A stretch of DNA of 64,000 bases from Membranipora membranacea (taxonomy: Eukaryota; Bryozoa; Gymnolaemata; Cheilostomatida; Membraniporidae), in the NCBI GenBank assembly GCA_914767715.1, contig OU612070.1:16879501-16943500 (forward strand), written 5' to 3'. Within the stretch, counting starts at the first letter, position 1; each line of letters starts with the position of its first letter. The translations under genes were made by a program, and so were the position numbers. This document shows positions 39,401-49,851 of this stretch, in pieces. The notes below the pieces were generated by a model that saw only the letters and a list, made by a program, of their open reading frames with translations, did not search any database and was not told the DNA's origin.

Positions 39401-42400
39401 TCAACCATCTAGTATTTTTCATAAAAGGTTAAAACTTCCCGCCCCCTCACTCTTCTGTCAAAGAATGATCATGATTGTACTTTCACCAAAACAACCATCA
39501 TTGTAAACATGTACATTCGCAAAATTAAAAACTCACCGCATTCATTATCAGCGGCAAAAGACAGGAAGTTAAGTCAGCTTACGATGACATCCTGTCTCTC
39601 TAATTCCACAAGTGTGTCATGATGACTTGTTACAAGTGCAATGGAATGTGTGTGTAGGATTAACTACCAGCGACAATTAATTCGATAATTAAAAATTTTC
39701 ACAAGGAATATTGAGGTAATTAAGTCATTATGCCTGTTAAAGGCTAACCTCCCTGCTTGTGGCACACAAGCTGACAGCTTAAAATGTATTACTGTAAACG
39801 TTGTTGTCTTGTCACTAGCCTAACATTTAAATACTATCTGTACTAGTGCCAACACCTGCTAGGGAACTACCATCCAAGAGTGAGAGAGAAAAATGCCACA
39901 ATTGCTTCCTGTACACCATATAACTGAGATGGCTGGGAATGATAAAGTTTAACATCAAGAGCTCCTTTGTAGACAGGTAATGAATGTATACCAGGTTTAC
40001 AATAGATTTACCTTTGCCTCATTTTACCCACATACCATAGCATTCAGAGCTAAATCCTTGCTCAGAGCCATTCAATATCTCAAAAATCCCAAGGAGCGTA
40101 GATTAAGACTATGCCAATAATGAGTATTAATACTGCATGCTTTGACACCAAGTATGTTTTCTAGCCAGGGGCGTATATTCTAAAAAATTTCACTCACTGA
40201 CTTTTTAGAGATGAGCATAATGATCGGGCACAGCCCGATCCACACGCCGTAGGCGTGGCGGGGAGGGGCGCTTAAGCGCCCTCCCACCACGGAAATTTTT
40301 GCATATCGGTAGCAAAATAGTGCAAGCAGAGAGGTATTTCAATCGCTCACTGAGCTGTTGGGTACTTTCAGAAAACAACTCAATAGCATTAGAAGATTAC
40401 GGTAAAAATGCTCCAGTTATAAAGCACCCATTTGAAAAAAAACTGACCCCGAAGGGATTCGAACCCACAACAATCTTATTAACAGTGATTATTAGGCAGA
40501 CGCTCTACACACTGAGCTAATATGAGTGCTAATATACGCCACTGTTTCTAGCATCAGTCAGCATATTTTCGGTAGTTCTGTGGAGAATATGGCCTCATTC
40601 GCATATCACTTTTCTCCACTTAGGCATGTAGGGCGATTAATAGTAGATCCTCGCTCAACTGGTGAGCGATGTTGTACTTTTTTATTAGTAGCAAAGTTTT
40701 GTGATCATTCTGCTAGCATAATTTAGCTGATGTATTCTAGTTATGCAGTTGCTGCCTACATTCTCAGATTGCACAAGATATAGCTTAGGGTAGGCCTACA
40801 GTACAACACAGAAGAGTTGAACATAGGTATTTTGTCGGCTCATCATACTCAATACTAAGAGTTGTGCTTACAAAAATTGTGAGGAGGACAATTCGAATGG
40901 AATGCTTTCATTGTAGCAGCTAACTTGCCTGGTCATCTAAATACAAACTCATTGAATACAATGTCAATCCAATTATATAATATTGACTAGAACTGGGCTA
41001 GAACTGTAAAGGATTATACTATAACAATACAATAGCAATAATGAATGTAGTTTATTTGGCAGGCAGGGTTAATTATACAATAATGTTGCTGGTTGGGTAA
41101 TGATATATGGGGCATGAAACTCAGTGTATGTCCTGAAAATCTGAGGTCTTTAGCTCAATAATTGCTTTTTATGCCAGCTACAAAAGAAGCTTTCTCTAAA
41201 GCATCACAAATCAGTAAAATAATGTGTAGGCACATTTTCTTTTTAGCAGCAGCATGGCTTCGAATGGTCTGACACCACAAATTTTTATATCATTGGATTG
41301 CTCATCTTCTGAGGAACGCAGTGGTTACTTTCTTTAGTAAACAAGGAAAATATCTATTAACATATCGAAAGCTTTATGGAAAACAGTTAAAAAATGATAT
41401 AAATTGCTGCCCTGCTGCCGGCTTATGTATGCAATTATTCCACTTTCATGGGGGCAAAGAAATTCACAGTTTGTGAGTGTGTCCTGAAAATCTGAGGTCT
41501 GTAGCTCAATAATCGCTTATGCCAGCTACAAAAGAAGCTTTCTCTAAAGCATCACAAATCAGTAAAATAATGTGTAGGCACATTTTCTTTTGAGCAGCAG
41601 CATGGCTTCGAATGGTCTGACACCACAAATTTTTATATCATTGGATTGCTCATCTTCTGAGGAACACAGTGGTTATTTTCTTTAGTAAACAAGGAAAATA
41701 TCTACCAACATATCGAAAGCTTGATGGAAAACAGTTAAAAAATTATATTAATTGCTGCCCTGCTGCCGGCTTATGTATAAAATTATTCCACTTTCATGGG
41801 GGGCAAAGAAATACACAGTTTGTGAGTGTGTCCTGAAAATCTGAGGTCTGTAGCTCAATATTTTCTTATGCCAGCTACAAAAGAAGCTTTTTCTAAAGCA
41901 TCACAAATCGGTAAAACAATGTGTAGCCAAATTATCTTTTGAGCAGCAGCATAACTTCTAAAGGTCTGACAGCACAAATTTTTATATCATTGGATTCCTC
42001 ATCTCCCGAGGAACATAGTGTTAATTTTTTAGTAAAAAAGAAAACATCTTCCAACATTTCGAGAGCTTTAGTGAAAACAGTTTGAAAATGATAAAATTGC
42101 TGCCCTGCTGCCGGCATATGTATGCAACTACTCCATTTTCATGGCGGGCATTTTTTGAGTATGATCTGAATATCTGAGGTCTGTAGCTCGACAGCTTATT
42201 TTGTTTGCAACAAAAATGGCTTCCTCTTTACAATCATTATGATTTATAGCCATATTGAGAGTATAAAAAATTTGGCACCAACTGGAACCCAGAGCTCTGC
42301 GTTGACGAAATAGAGAATTATCCACTGAGCTACACAGACATGTTGTATCAAAATAATAGTGTCTGCCTTAAATTTAGTGGAGCATGAATTCTGTATTACA

Positions 42401-44078
42401 ATAATTACATTACATTACTGATGATGAATACACACACAATCAGCATATTTGTGCACAGCTAAATCATCGCAAATCAATGAAATAATGTAGAAGCACATTT
42501 TCTTTTGAGCAGCAGCATGGCTTCAAATGGTCTGACACCACAAATTTTTATATCATTGGATTGCTCATCTTCTGAGGAACATAGTGGTTATTTTCTTTAG
42601 TAAACAAGGAAAATATCTACCAACATATCGAAAGCTTTACGGAAAACGGTTAAAAAATGATATAAATTGCTGCCCTGCTGCCGGCTTATGTATGCAATTA
42701 TTCCACTTTCATGGGGGGCAAAGAAATACACAGTTTGTGAGTGTGTCCTGAAAATTTGAGGTCTGTAGCTTGATAACTTTTTATGCCAGCCACAAAAGAA
42801 GTTTTTCGCTTTATAATTTATATGAATTTTGGCCTTTTCGAGATGTGGAGATAACTCGGGTTCACAAAATTACCTTATATGCCCTGAGACTACTCGTCAC
42901 ATTCTGCACCGAAGTTGAAAATCTCTGTGGAAAGGAGTTCATCAAACCAAACTTCCATATGGCCTGCCATCTCGCAAAAGTAATGGAGGAGTACGGCCCA
43001 GTCTATTCATTTTGGTGCTACAGCTTTGAGAGGTAATCCCCTGTAATTAATCAATCAAAGTAGTAGCCTAAAAATGTATCAAGATTCCCATATATATAAA
43101 TACGCCAAAGTTTCAGACTAGAAAGTTCATAATTTAAGAGCAATGAGAAAGACAATTATCTAAGTGATAACTGAGTAGAGTGCTTGAAATTGTGCAATCA
43201 ACCAGCATGAAATTCCTGATAACATGAGTGAAAAGGTTTAATTTTGTTAACATTTTATTATACTATACTTTAGGTACAACGGAATGCTCGGGGATTTTGC
43301 AGTGAATTCTCATGACATATCAACACAAATGATGAGGAGATTTCTTGCAAACAGAGAGTTGTGCAGCATTCTGTGGCCTCCAATAACCACTCAAGACATA
43401 ATGGATTCGCTTGCCAATAATGAAGTGCGAGGCACCATATCAACAGTCGGAAATGATATCACTGCGCATGCTTGCATTGCATTAAGTGACAGTTTTTGTG
43501 GCAGTCAGTTCTCACTTGATCAGGTATCACTAACCCAGATATACTTAGGGTTCAGTTCAAGCCAGTTTTTTAACCTGGATAAGCTAAATTTCTTTTTGTC
43601 AATGTATCAGACAATATTTCCAATTCCCTACAATCTGCCAAACTTACACAGGAAATTTGACACTGTCCGCTCTGTTGTATACATGGGTGAGCAGTTTCAG
43701 CCTGATCAGGAAACCAGAGTAAACTGCAACATAATTCGTGCACGCTGGCTGAAGGCAGATTATTCTGGTATTATTGACCCAAAAGAAAAACTAGCAAGGG
43801 CTGGCGCAGTGCGTGAGATTATTGTCACAAACCATTCAATGGCAGACGGTACAACTGGATCAGTCATATGGTTGAAGGTTGACTGGTTCAATATGCACGA
43901 TACTCCCTATGTGATGGGTAGCCATACACAGATATACCACAGGACTTATTTCTTTGAAGGTAAACATAGCTATGTACCTATTCAGCGTGTAATTTCTAAA
44001 TGTGCACTGAGGAAGATAAACTACCAGAATATAGAGGTTTTCTTGGTGATCCCTCTAGCTGGGCAATGGGGGCTATGA
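27495..44078 (+). CDS. EnSpm/CACTA transposase (5 exons, 884 aa)
   Basis: Exons: 27495-27661, 28089-29035, 29984-30575, 42889-43032, 43274-44078. Phases agree at every junction and no internal stop occurs. Start chosen at the ATG giving MAENNFEHENLRRC. An N-terminal zinc-finger-like cluster has C14, C20, C25, H32 and C38. CLECHSLY (C143, C146) precedes the catalytic region. IDWFQPYK has a candidate catalytic D264; LPGPSEPHLTINSYL near 303-317 and LIDPMHCLYLGIAKT (D454) are hallmark motifs of this transposase family; PVYSFWCYSFERYNGML near 606-622 is another. It cuts and joins the element ends. Intron 3 is 12.3 kb and carries other candidate exons, a hAT element and a tandem array. The least certain junction is the exon 3 donor (GG|GTAATA) with the exon 4 acceptor. 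An open frame throughout suggests recent activity; expression is unknown. Confidence 0.85.
29115..29655. mobile_element. Non-autonomous hAT element in transposase intron 2
   Basis: Left end CAGGGATGCCCAAACC and right end AGTTTGGGCAGCGCTG are inverted, the classic hAT end type, with CATTTGGCCCATGAG near the right end. Flanks GCGAAGAG and GATTAGAG agree at five of eight positions, so the 8-bp duplication has probably decayed. No coding sequence. Confidence 0.7.
30576..32330. other. Start of transposase intron 3; dispersed repeat only
   Basis: No supported exon. Near 30761-30800 there is a 40-bp word starting TTATCGATATTGC that recurs at 54619-54658 in gene 2 intron 8. Confidence 0.5.
32335..32421 (+). 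CDS. Candidate first exon of unidentified gene inside EnSpm intron
   Basis: An ATG opens 29 codons, MKKRVFGWFIADVIQLVVSI and on to QLTQFKQ, ending at a good donor CAG|GTAAGC. The hydrophobic middle could be a signal anchor or short membrane segment. It is not similar to any family I recognise. The next plausible exon (33213-33317) does not fit its phase directly, so an intervening exon would be needed. Confidence 0.35.
33213..33317 (+). CDS. Candidate internal exon of unidentified gene inside EnSpm intron
   Basis: Acceptor ttgttgcag, then an open frame reading ENTGERLIQYGMIMAELRIR and TFGGLNSVLRNLDVP, then donor A|GTGAGT. A second frame is also open for 31 codons. Not recognised; could be cargo of the transposon, an alternative transposon transcript, or chance. 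Confidence 0.35.
33391..33479. repeat. 44-bp tandem duplication
   Basis: CGCAGTGATCATTTGTATTT followed by the same 24-bp continuation occurs twice, back to back, with one difference. Confidence 0.85.
33523..33622. repeat. Long hairpin, arms about 46 bp, loop 7
   Basis: Left arm 33523-33568, right arm 33576-33622, loop TGGTTAA. The inner 34 bp pair with two mismatches (CTTCACCTGC ... CTAATTAG) and the outer parts are a C-rich run opposite a G run. Confidence 0.85.
33625..36200. other. Transposase intron 3, no supported feature
   Basis: Contains a 14-G run at about 35769-35782 and short open frames without splice support. Nothing else could be assigned. Confidence 0.45.
36206..36828 (+). CDS. 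Candidate two-exon 3' part of unidentified gene in EnSpm intron
   Basis: Exon 36206 or 36225 to 36391 contains the frame SPTTNNSSFKEAHSADALFV ... PGTNTPPPPPK with donor AAG|GTATGT. It joins in phase to 36673-36828 (acceptor ttcttttcag), reading TIIETHGGIERTPVMTHQIC and ending ICAALCCHCTLLNQ before TAG. The first exon has a competing open frame (DSDSEDIRQSIILSSF) and a run of 13 C, so the frame is uncertain. No family recognised. Confidence 0.3.
36830..39180. other. Transposase intron 3, short palindrome only
   Basis: A perfect 22-bp palindromic hairpin CAAGGAGTA-AAAG-TACTCCTTG lies at 38553-38574. No exon supported. Confidence 0.45.
39182..39233. repeat. Compact hairpin, 22-bp arms, 8-nt loop
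   Basis: CAAGAGCTGAGCC-A-GATACAAC pairs with GTTGTATC-G-GGCTCAGCTCTTG, one mismatch, loop CACTGTAT. Shape and size approach a small RNA precursor, but the stem is at the short end for a miRNA. Confidence 0.75.
40166..40544. mobile_element. Non-autonomous hAT element with TTTCTAGC duplication and tRNA-like core
   Basis: 379 bp between two copies of TTTCTAGC (40158-40165 and 40545-40552). Ends CAGGGGCGTATATT and AATATACGCCACTG are inverted. It contains a GC-rich hairpin (40260-40285, GGGAGGGGCGC-TTAA-GCGCCCTCCC) and a - strand tRNA-like sequence at 40441-40528. Lies in transposase intron 3. Confidence 0.92.
40441..40528 (-). repeat. tRNA-like sequence inside hAT element
   Basis: Read on the - strand: A box TAGCTCAGTGTGTAGAGCG, then after about 35 nt B box GGGTTCGAATCCC. 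The anticodon stem does not pair and the variable part is long, so a tRNA-derived module, not a tRNA gene. Confidence 0.65.
41122..42790. repeat. About 350-bp tandem array, 4-5 units
   Basis: The marker CCTGAAAATCTGAGGTCT recurs at 41132, 41483 and 41832, with a variant near 42165 and again at 42747. Each unit contains CATGGCTTCGAATGGTCTG or close variants and TGCTGCCCTGCTGCCGGC. The third and fourth units are diverged, and 42180-42470 holds extra DNA with a degenerate tRNA-like piece (- strand, 42255-42345, A box TAGCTCAGTGGATAATTC). The array ends about 100 bp before exon 4 of the transposase. Confidence 0.85.
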
Positions 44079-44312
44079 ATTTTCTAATCATACTTTTACA
44101 TTTTTACTGGTTAAATGCCTTAAATACTGTTGTATGACTTGATCATACCAATACATTCATCATAATATTTTGTGATATGAATTTCATAAATCTTGCATAT
44201 CATTTTTATCACTGCCAGTAAAATAGCTTTCACTGCGTGTTTATACTTAGTTTGAAATCTCTGAATCCCTAATAACAAGTATTTATAATCTTTGCTTATA
44301 GCGCTAAGATCA

Positions 44313-44318
44313 AATAAA
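44313..44318 (+). terminator. Polyadenylation signal of EnSpm transposase
   Basis: AATAAA 235 bp after the transposase stop codon. Confidence 0.5.
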
Positions 44319-44319
44319 T

Positions 44320-45820
44320 GCCGTCATCATGATTCATCATGAGTGAAATCTATACCATGAAATCTAATTGAACCCCATGTCTATCATAAATATGTAATGA
44401 CAAAGGCATCTGATCGCAGAAGATCATCTTTCAAACTGCGAAAACAGAATGAGCTTTATGACTTGTCAATTTAAATTACATAATCAATTTCCTTTCACAA
44501 ATACATTTGTTTACTTTGTGGTATCATGCCCTCTAGAACTAATTCAATATTAATTTGTGAGAAGTGAAACCTGCCTGAGCTGGCGCACTAGTATATTTTC
44601 ATTCAATTTACTGTCAAAGCGTCTTCATCAAAGAGTGTAACTGCACTGCACAGTGTGTTTAGTATCTTTGGCTCAGCGGAAGCAATAGAAACAGTCTGCC
44701 TCACGGAATGAACAAATATTTGCGCTGTTTGTCTTTGAGCAGGAAAACTATAACATATTGGCTCTGCTCCAGAAAAAAAGCATACACTGCATCAAGCCAG
44801 AGCAAATTTACTAAAATATCAGCCATTGGCTATGGCTCAAAACTTTCTGTGATATGCCTGACACCTTGACCTGATGTGTAATATTGTGGTCAACAAACAC
44901 AGTCTGAATATTCTAAGCATTGATGTTAGAACTTTACTTCTCCCTTTTGGCTTGAGTCTATTTCCATTTACAGTTCTCATCCGCTTGAACGGAAGCATTC
45001 AAGTAGCAAAATCAATAACAAAATGTTAATCCACAGTCCTGTTTGATTCTGCCTAGATGTGGGTAAATACTCAGCATATTCTCTCCAAGTATGAATAGAA
45101 CTTTTCGCAGCGGCTTATTTCTCAGTCTCTGATTCATTTCATGGCTAGACTCTGGATATTATGATGGTCTAGACAATCATATGTATTTATGTATGAATGT
45201 ATGTATGTATGTATGTAAGTATTTATGTTCCTCCTAAAATCAGCAGTGGGTTATACTGGAGTGAAGCGCTAATAGCAATAATATTGCGTAGAATATCATT
45301 GGATGTTTTTTAAGTAATCAAACTATAGCTTGGCAGTTTTTTCCAGGAAGCAAATTTTTTGATCATTGTATCCACATATATTTTGCAATCAGCAAAGTTA
45401 TACATGTTTGCAACTCTAATTGCCAGACTTTGAGTTGCTCGTATGCAAGTTTTATTGTGAATGATTTATAATGTATCTGAAAAAAATATTTTGGGGACTT
45501 AGATTAAAAAAATATCGAGTTATAAAACATCTGACATAGAAATATGTAAGAAGTGACAGAATGTTCCACGATGGTGCTCGTCCTAATCATGAGGAAATAA
45601 AACAAGACTATTCATCACAAAGCATTACGATGGCGCACTTACAAATTATAACAAAGGAGATAGACCCTATAAATCTTTATATATATACATACACACAAGA
45701 ATTTTGGGTACTTAATAACTATTTTTTGTTTAAAATAAAATATTATCACCATCATGATGCGCAAAGATATCTTGCTTCTCTGATCAATCAATATTGATGT
45801 GTTAGATTTGACGCCTCATT
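44320..45820. other. Spacer between convergent transposon genes; TATG microsatellite
   Basis: No supported exon. A (TATG)n-like tract lies at 45181-45230. Confidence 0.5.
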
Positions 45821-47686
45821 TTAATTATTAGTTACATGCTCAGTTAGTCTCCGTCTGGGTTTACGATATTTGATATGGATATCGAGGTCTATCATCGCTT
45901 GACTTATCTCAGGGAGTCTACCGGGTGGAGGTTTAGCGATTAAGCCACCCTCGTTGTCAGATTCATAGTCAGAAATTCCGGTTGAGGTCATGTTATCCAT
46001 AATGTCTCTGTGTAGGTTGTGATCACGGCTTGCTTTACGCCGTGCTTCAAAAACACTGTGACGTAGTGCAACGCGTCGATTATAATTTATAAATGATGCA
46101 TTTTCTTTTTTGCCCTCCTTTCTCTTCTCATTTGTGTATCTAGAGTGGAGGGCATTGTTCAATTCTCTGTCACTGAAGGACGGGTTTGCCTCCTTAATTG
46201 TTTTCATCAAATTTTTCTTTATGCCTTGATTGGCAGCACTTGTAAATCCTTCTGTTATGACGAACTTCTCACTTCTATCGAGTGAATTGTAAAGTAGCTT
46301 TACAATTTTTGACAGTTGGCCGCTGATGTTTTGAGTTGACAGTTGACTCTTAGTTTGTCGTGATTTAAAATCTTCTATCGTTACCATAGCCTTTTTTAGT
46401 TCATCCTCTAGGTCCTTAATCTTTTGTGTTTTGAAACTTAGCTCGTCGGTGAGCGTTTTAATGATCATAACAAACTCTTGGGTGTTGGCCTGAGTCTCAC
46501 TGCTCCGTGAATCATGGACAACCTCTGAAAATTAAAACTGGCCATTACTTGCTGCAATTTAAGTGGTATAATTTGAAGGAGATAGCTCAAAGTAAAGGTG
46601 TGGCTACATGTCACGATGTAATCACAGGCCGATGGCATGTCTAGACATGCTAGGCCGATCTCACACTGCTACACAGGCCTATGAGTTAGTACTCGATGGT
46701 TTAGTGAGTTATAGTGGGGTAATAAATCAGGTGCCTATATTGACCAATTAACTCCCTCAGTTCAATCGATTGACCAATGATATTTAATGGGCGTGTTAAC
46801 AAATGACCGGATATGTCATATTAAATCCGGGTCTTTGTCACTTAGAATCTTCACCAAATAAAATTTCATTCCTCTGTAAAATTGATTTTCCTATGCTATA
46901 CTATGGATGTCATGTCAGGACAGCTTCCATTTCCAAGTGATACAGCTATTACCTTCCATATTTTCACTACAGCACCACTCCTATCTTTGTAGTTATGGTC
47001 TTTTTTATCATAAATAGGAGGATGTGATTTAACTACAGATATTATCAACTCCTCCATTTTTGATAGCCTGTCACAATTTGATAGATGACGTGTTTAACCG
47101 CGTAATTATTTAAGCAAGCAATCAACAACCAATCAGCATAGAGGATCGTCTAGATCACTCGGGCAAAAGACCAACAAGTTGGATGTCCACTTAACACGAG
47201 TAATCACTCGTGCAGATCCACCGATTAACCACTCGTGACCCCAAATCGATGTAAAAATCGTGACATGTAGCCACACCTTAAGCCATTGATGAAATTCAAT
47301 AAAGATTTAATTGGTATTTATTTGGTTAACAGCAGCCAGTCAGGATGTAACATATTTAAATTGATTTCTAGTTAATTATCTTCAGAATAGATGCAAAAGA
47401 GATTGGATGTCAGTTTTGTTTCCAGGTGTATAGTTATAGCTAAATGTTTACAAAAATTGTTGTATGGCCTATTTACCAGCTATCAGTAGAGAGAATCTAT
47501 GATGAAATATTGAAATAAATCCTAAATGATATCTTGCCTACCTTCAAAAGATGAAGATGCTGCTTGTGGATTGGATAGGTGTGACGTTTCAACATTGCTC
47601 GTTGAAAAAATTTCCTCATTTCCTGATGAACTCAAAAAGTCAGCGATCATTGAAGCATCAGCAATATCTATTCGGTCTCCACTCAT
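45821..47686 (-). CDS. Second EnSpm protein, coiled-coil and basic (TnpA-like), 2 exons
   Basis: Exons 47686-47542 and 46524-45821 (- strand) join in phase 1 (donor AAG|GTAGGC, acceptor ttttcag) to give 282 residues. The start gives MSGDRIDIADASMIADFLSS, an acidic, serine-rich N-terminus. A heptad-like coiled coil follows (TLTDELSFKTQKIKDLEDEL). A helical region with FSDRELNNALHSRYTNEKRK is next, loosely recalling BEN-type or other DNA-binding helices, and the C-terminus is basic (KYRKPRRRLTEHV). It converges on the transposase gene, inside the same element. Plant CACTA elements carry a separate DNA-binding protein besides the transposase, so this role is inferred from position and composition, not from recognised homology. 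The intron houses another inverted-repeat element. Confidence 0.7.
46595..47279. mobile_element. 685-bp element with 23-bp inverted repeats (AAGGTGTGGCTACATG)
   Basis: 46595-46617 is perfectly complemented by 47257-47279. The element lies wholly in the intron of the TnpA-like gene. No coding sequence and no clear target duplication (flanks GTA and AAG), so the superfamily is open. Confidence 0.75.
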
Positions 47687-48208
47687 GATGTCTGTTTGCA
47701 GAAGTTGTGTTAGAAAGTGAATGATCTTGCAGATTTTCTCTGATTTATTGAAAATTGATAAGTCAAATTTCCCTCTCCAATTGAAAAGCCTGCCAGGATT
47801 GGACAGCACCCCATAAAAATATTCAATGCGATTCGCTCAAATATTTTAGATGTACCATCAATGGTACTACTATTATTGAAATATTGTTAGCAGATTAGCC
47901 AATAAAAGAGGGGGACCAGGCTATCAGCGCAACATTGGTCATTTAGTGAAACCTTATCTTCCGCATAGGATGCAGTCATCTAGAATTAAGCCTCTGTTAC
48001 CAAAATTCATCTGTGGACTTCATGACAAGGAGACAGAGGATAGAACTCATGTTTATAGTAACAAAGCACAACAGAAGAGGTAGAGACTACATTAGCACAG
48101 CTTCAAGACGTGATCAGTGTGAACCGAAAACTTTGTATAAGTCTTGAACATCATTACAATCACATTTGTAAGGGATGTATTAATTTTTGTTTTCTTTGAT
48201 CACAGTAT

Positions 48209-48441
48209 GTTTATTGTAACTTCTTCTTTCTGGGCAGACAATGAGCAGGGGAAATATCAAGTGTGGCTTGTCTTTTTTGTTTGCGTATTTGAATCGATTT
48301 AAAGTCCTCTGGTCTAGGCGGACAGTGAATCAACATGTATTCGAGAATTTTACTCGGAACTGATACAGAACCAGTATAGACCTTGAAATCCACCACAGCA
48401 CTGTCCCTGTTTGGCCAACGTTGTTGAAACCAAAAACACAC
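48209..48441 (-). CDS. Unidentified last exon on minus strand, PAS overlapping stop
   Basis: Open from 48441 down to a TAA at 48211-48213. The end reads SVSVPSKILEYMLIHCPPRP and then a basic tail (IQIRKQKRQATLDI ... CLPRKKKLQ). The acceptor could be ggccaaacag near 48405. AATAAA overlaps the stop codon (CAATAAAC), so the transcript would have almost no 3' UTR. Lies in the EnSpm element; no family recognised. Confidence 0.4.
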
Positions 48442-48481
48442 ATATATTTTATTTTAATATGTCAACTTATTTGTGTTTCAG

Positions 48482-49851
48482 ATCTTGGCAGTTAGGCTGT
48501 AAGAGAGAGATCATTCTGAATTTGGCTTTGAGGTACTTGATTTACTTTGGCCCTAAAAAAGATACAGGATACCTGCAAGAAAAGGAGTAAGTAAGTAAGA
48601 AGTAATATTTCTGTCCCGCTGTAACCAATGAGTTGCCAAGTTGCTGTAACATAACTCTTCGAATGACTAGGAATTAGTCAATATTTGATGCACAAGACCA
48701 ATATCAGGCTTGTACAGTATTGATTGTGTGGATCAAATTAACGAGGTTTTCAAGGCTCTCCATCTTGTTTTTTTTGGGTTCATTCTCGCTGTGGAATGTC
48801 TCTGCAACTGTATGGGGCTAAGTAACAGAGAACTATTGCTCATGACCCTCTGAACGGAAGATTAGCTCAGTATTGATTGATTCGGCAAATTATTTCTGAT
48901 AGGATAATGTATGGAATTTGCATGAGTTCAATATAAATTGCCCTAACAATAGAAAAAAATTCAAAACCAGTACGCATGGTAGTGTAAATTGGCCTTTGAG
49001 TTCTGTTTATTGTGATTGTGATATGGGCTAAGTTAAAGAACATTTGTCCCTGGTTGCTAGTGGCCCTAGCGTGATGTTGTTTGTGGAAATTATTTTCGCT
49101 ATCAGATTGGCCATTTCCTAGAAAAGGTTCCATGGATAATGTTAATCTTAAATTCACAGCATGTTGCTGAATCAATAGAGCTTATGTTTAACTATTTACA
49201 GGTGATATGCTGTTAAAAAGTGAAAGGCAGAGGTGTCTAATGGCTTCTGATGCGCATCATCATATCGAGTTGCCATCGGTCAGCGAGATTTACAAGTCTC
49301 ATGTGAGTATTACAGCTGAATATCATCACTGAAATATTTCAGTCTACCTGAAATTAAAGATGATTTACTAGTTTCCATTGCAAAACATGTATTTGGACAG
49401 GAATATTTCAGGCGCATTCAGTGCAATTCACTACGTTTATATGGGTATTTTAAGCTCATGCTAGATCAAACTGAGTGGCCATCTCTTGGTTTGCGTCTAT
49501 AAACTGCTTTCATGCCTAGTGTCTGAGATTTGCCTGGACGTTCAAAACCAATTGCCCCAGGCCTCCGTAATGAAGTAATGCAAGGCTTTGAATTGAACCA
49601 CTCATAAATTCAGTTGACCTTGTACAAGTTCTTGATGATAACTGATAGCCCAGCGTTCTCACTGAGATCAAGCTAATAGGCAGCTCCATGGCTCAAATAG
49701 TTATAGGAGGATTTGTAGCATAACTTAATTTTAATCTGATTTTTTGCAGGTTAAGATAAAGATAAAAGTGGGATTTAAAAGCTCTGGACACAGAGGACGC
49801 ATAAATATGTCAAACGAAAGGATCAAGTACATGCTCCTCTTCTACCTGTAA
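48482..49851 (+). CDS. Unidentified + strand gene near right end of EnSpm element (candidate exons)
   Basis: Three splice-bounded open segments. 48482-48586: acceptor tttgtgtttcag, frame SWQLGCKREIILNLALRYLI, donor GTAAGT. 49202-49302: acceptor tatttacag, frame DMLLKSERQRCLMASDAHHH and IELPSVSEIYKSH, donor CAT|GTGAGT. 49750-49851: acceptor tttttgcag, frame VKIKIKVGFKSSGHRGRINM and on to a TAA. The last two join in phase 0; the first does not fit directly, so an exon is missing or it belongs elsewhere. AATAAA at 50033-50038 would end the transcript. Small, basic C-terminus; not recognised. Confidence 0.45.

Noticed and set aside
40299-40520. + strand frame containing GFEPTT
   Set aside because: Translation of the antisense strand of a tRNA B box in a hAT element. 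The same artefact occurs at 58326-58547.
41122-42790. CRISPR-like or satellite array with spacers
   Set aside because: Units are contiguous 350-bp repeats without short repeats and unique spacers, and the genome is an animal's.
48867-49175. - strand 102-codon frame
   Set aside because: No splice support or recognisable motif, and it overlaps the region leading to a better supported + strand exon.
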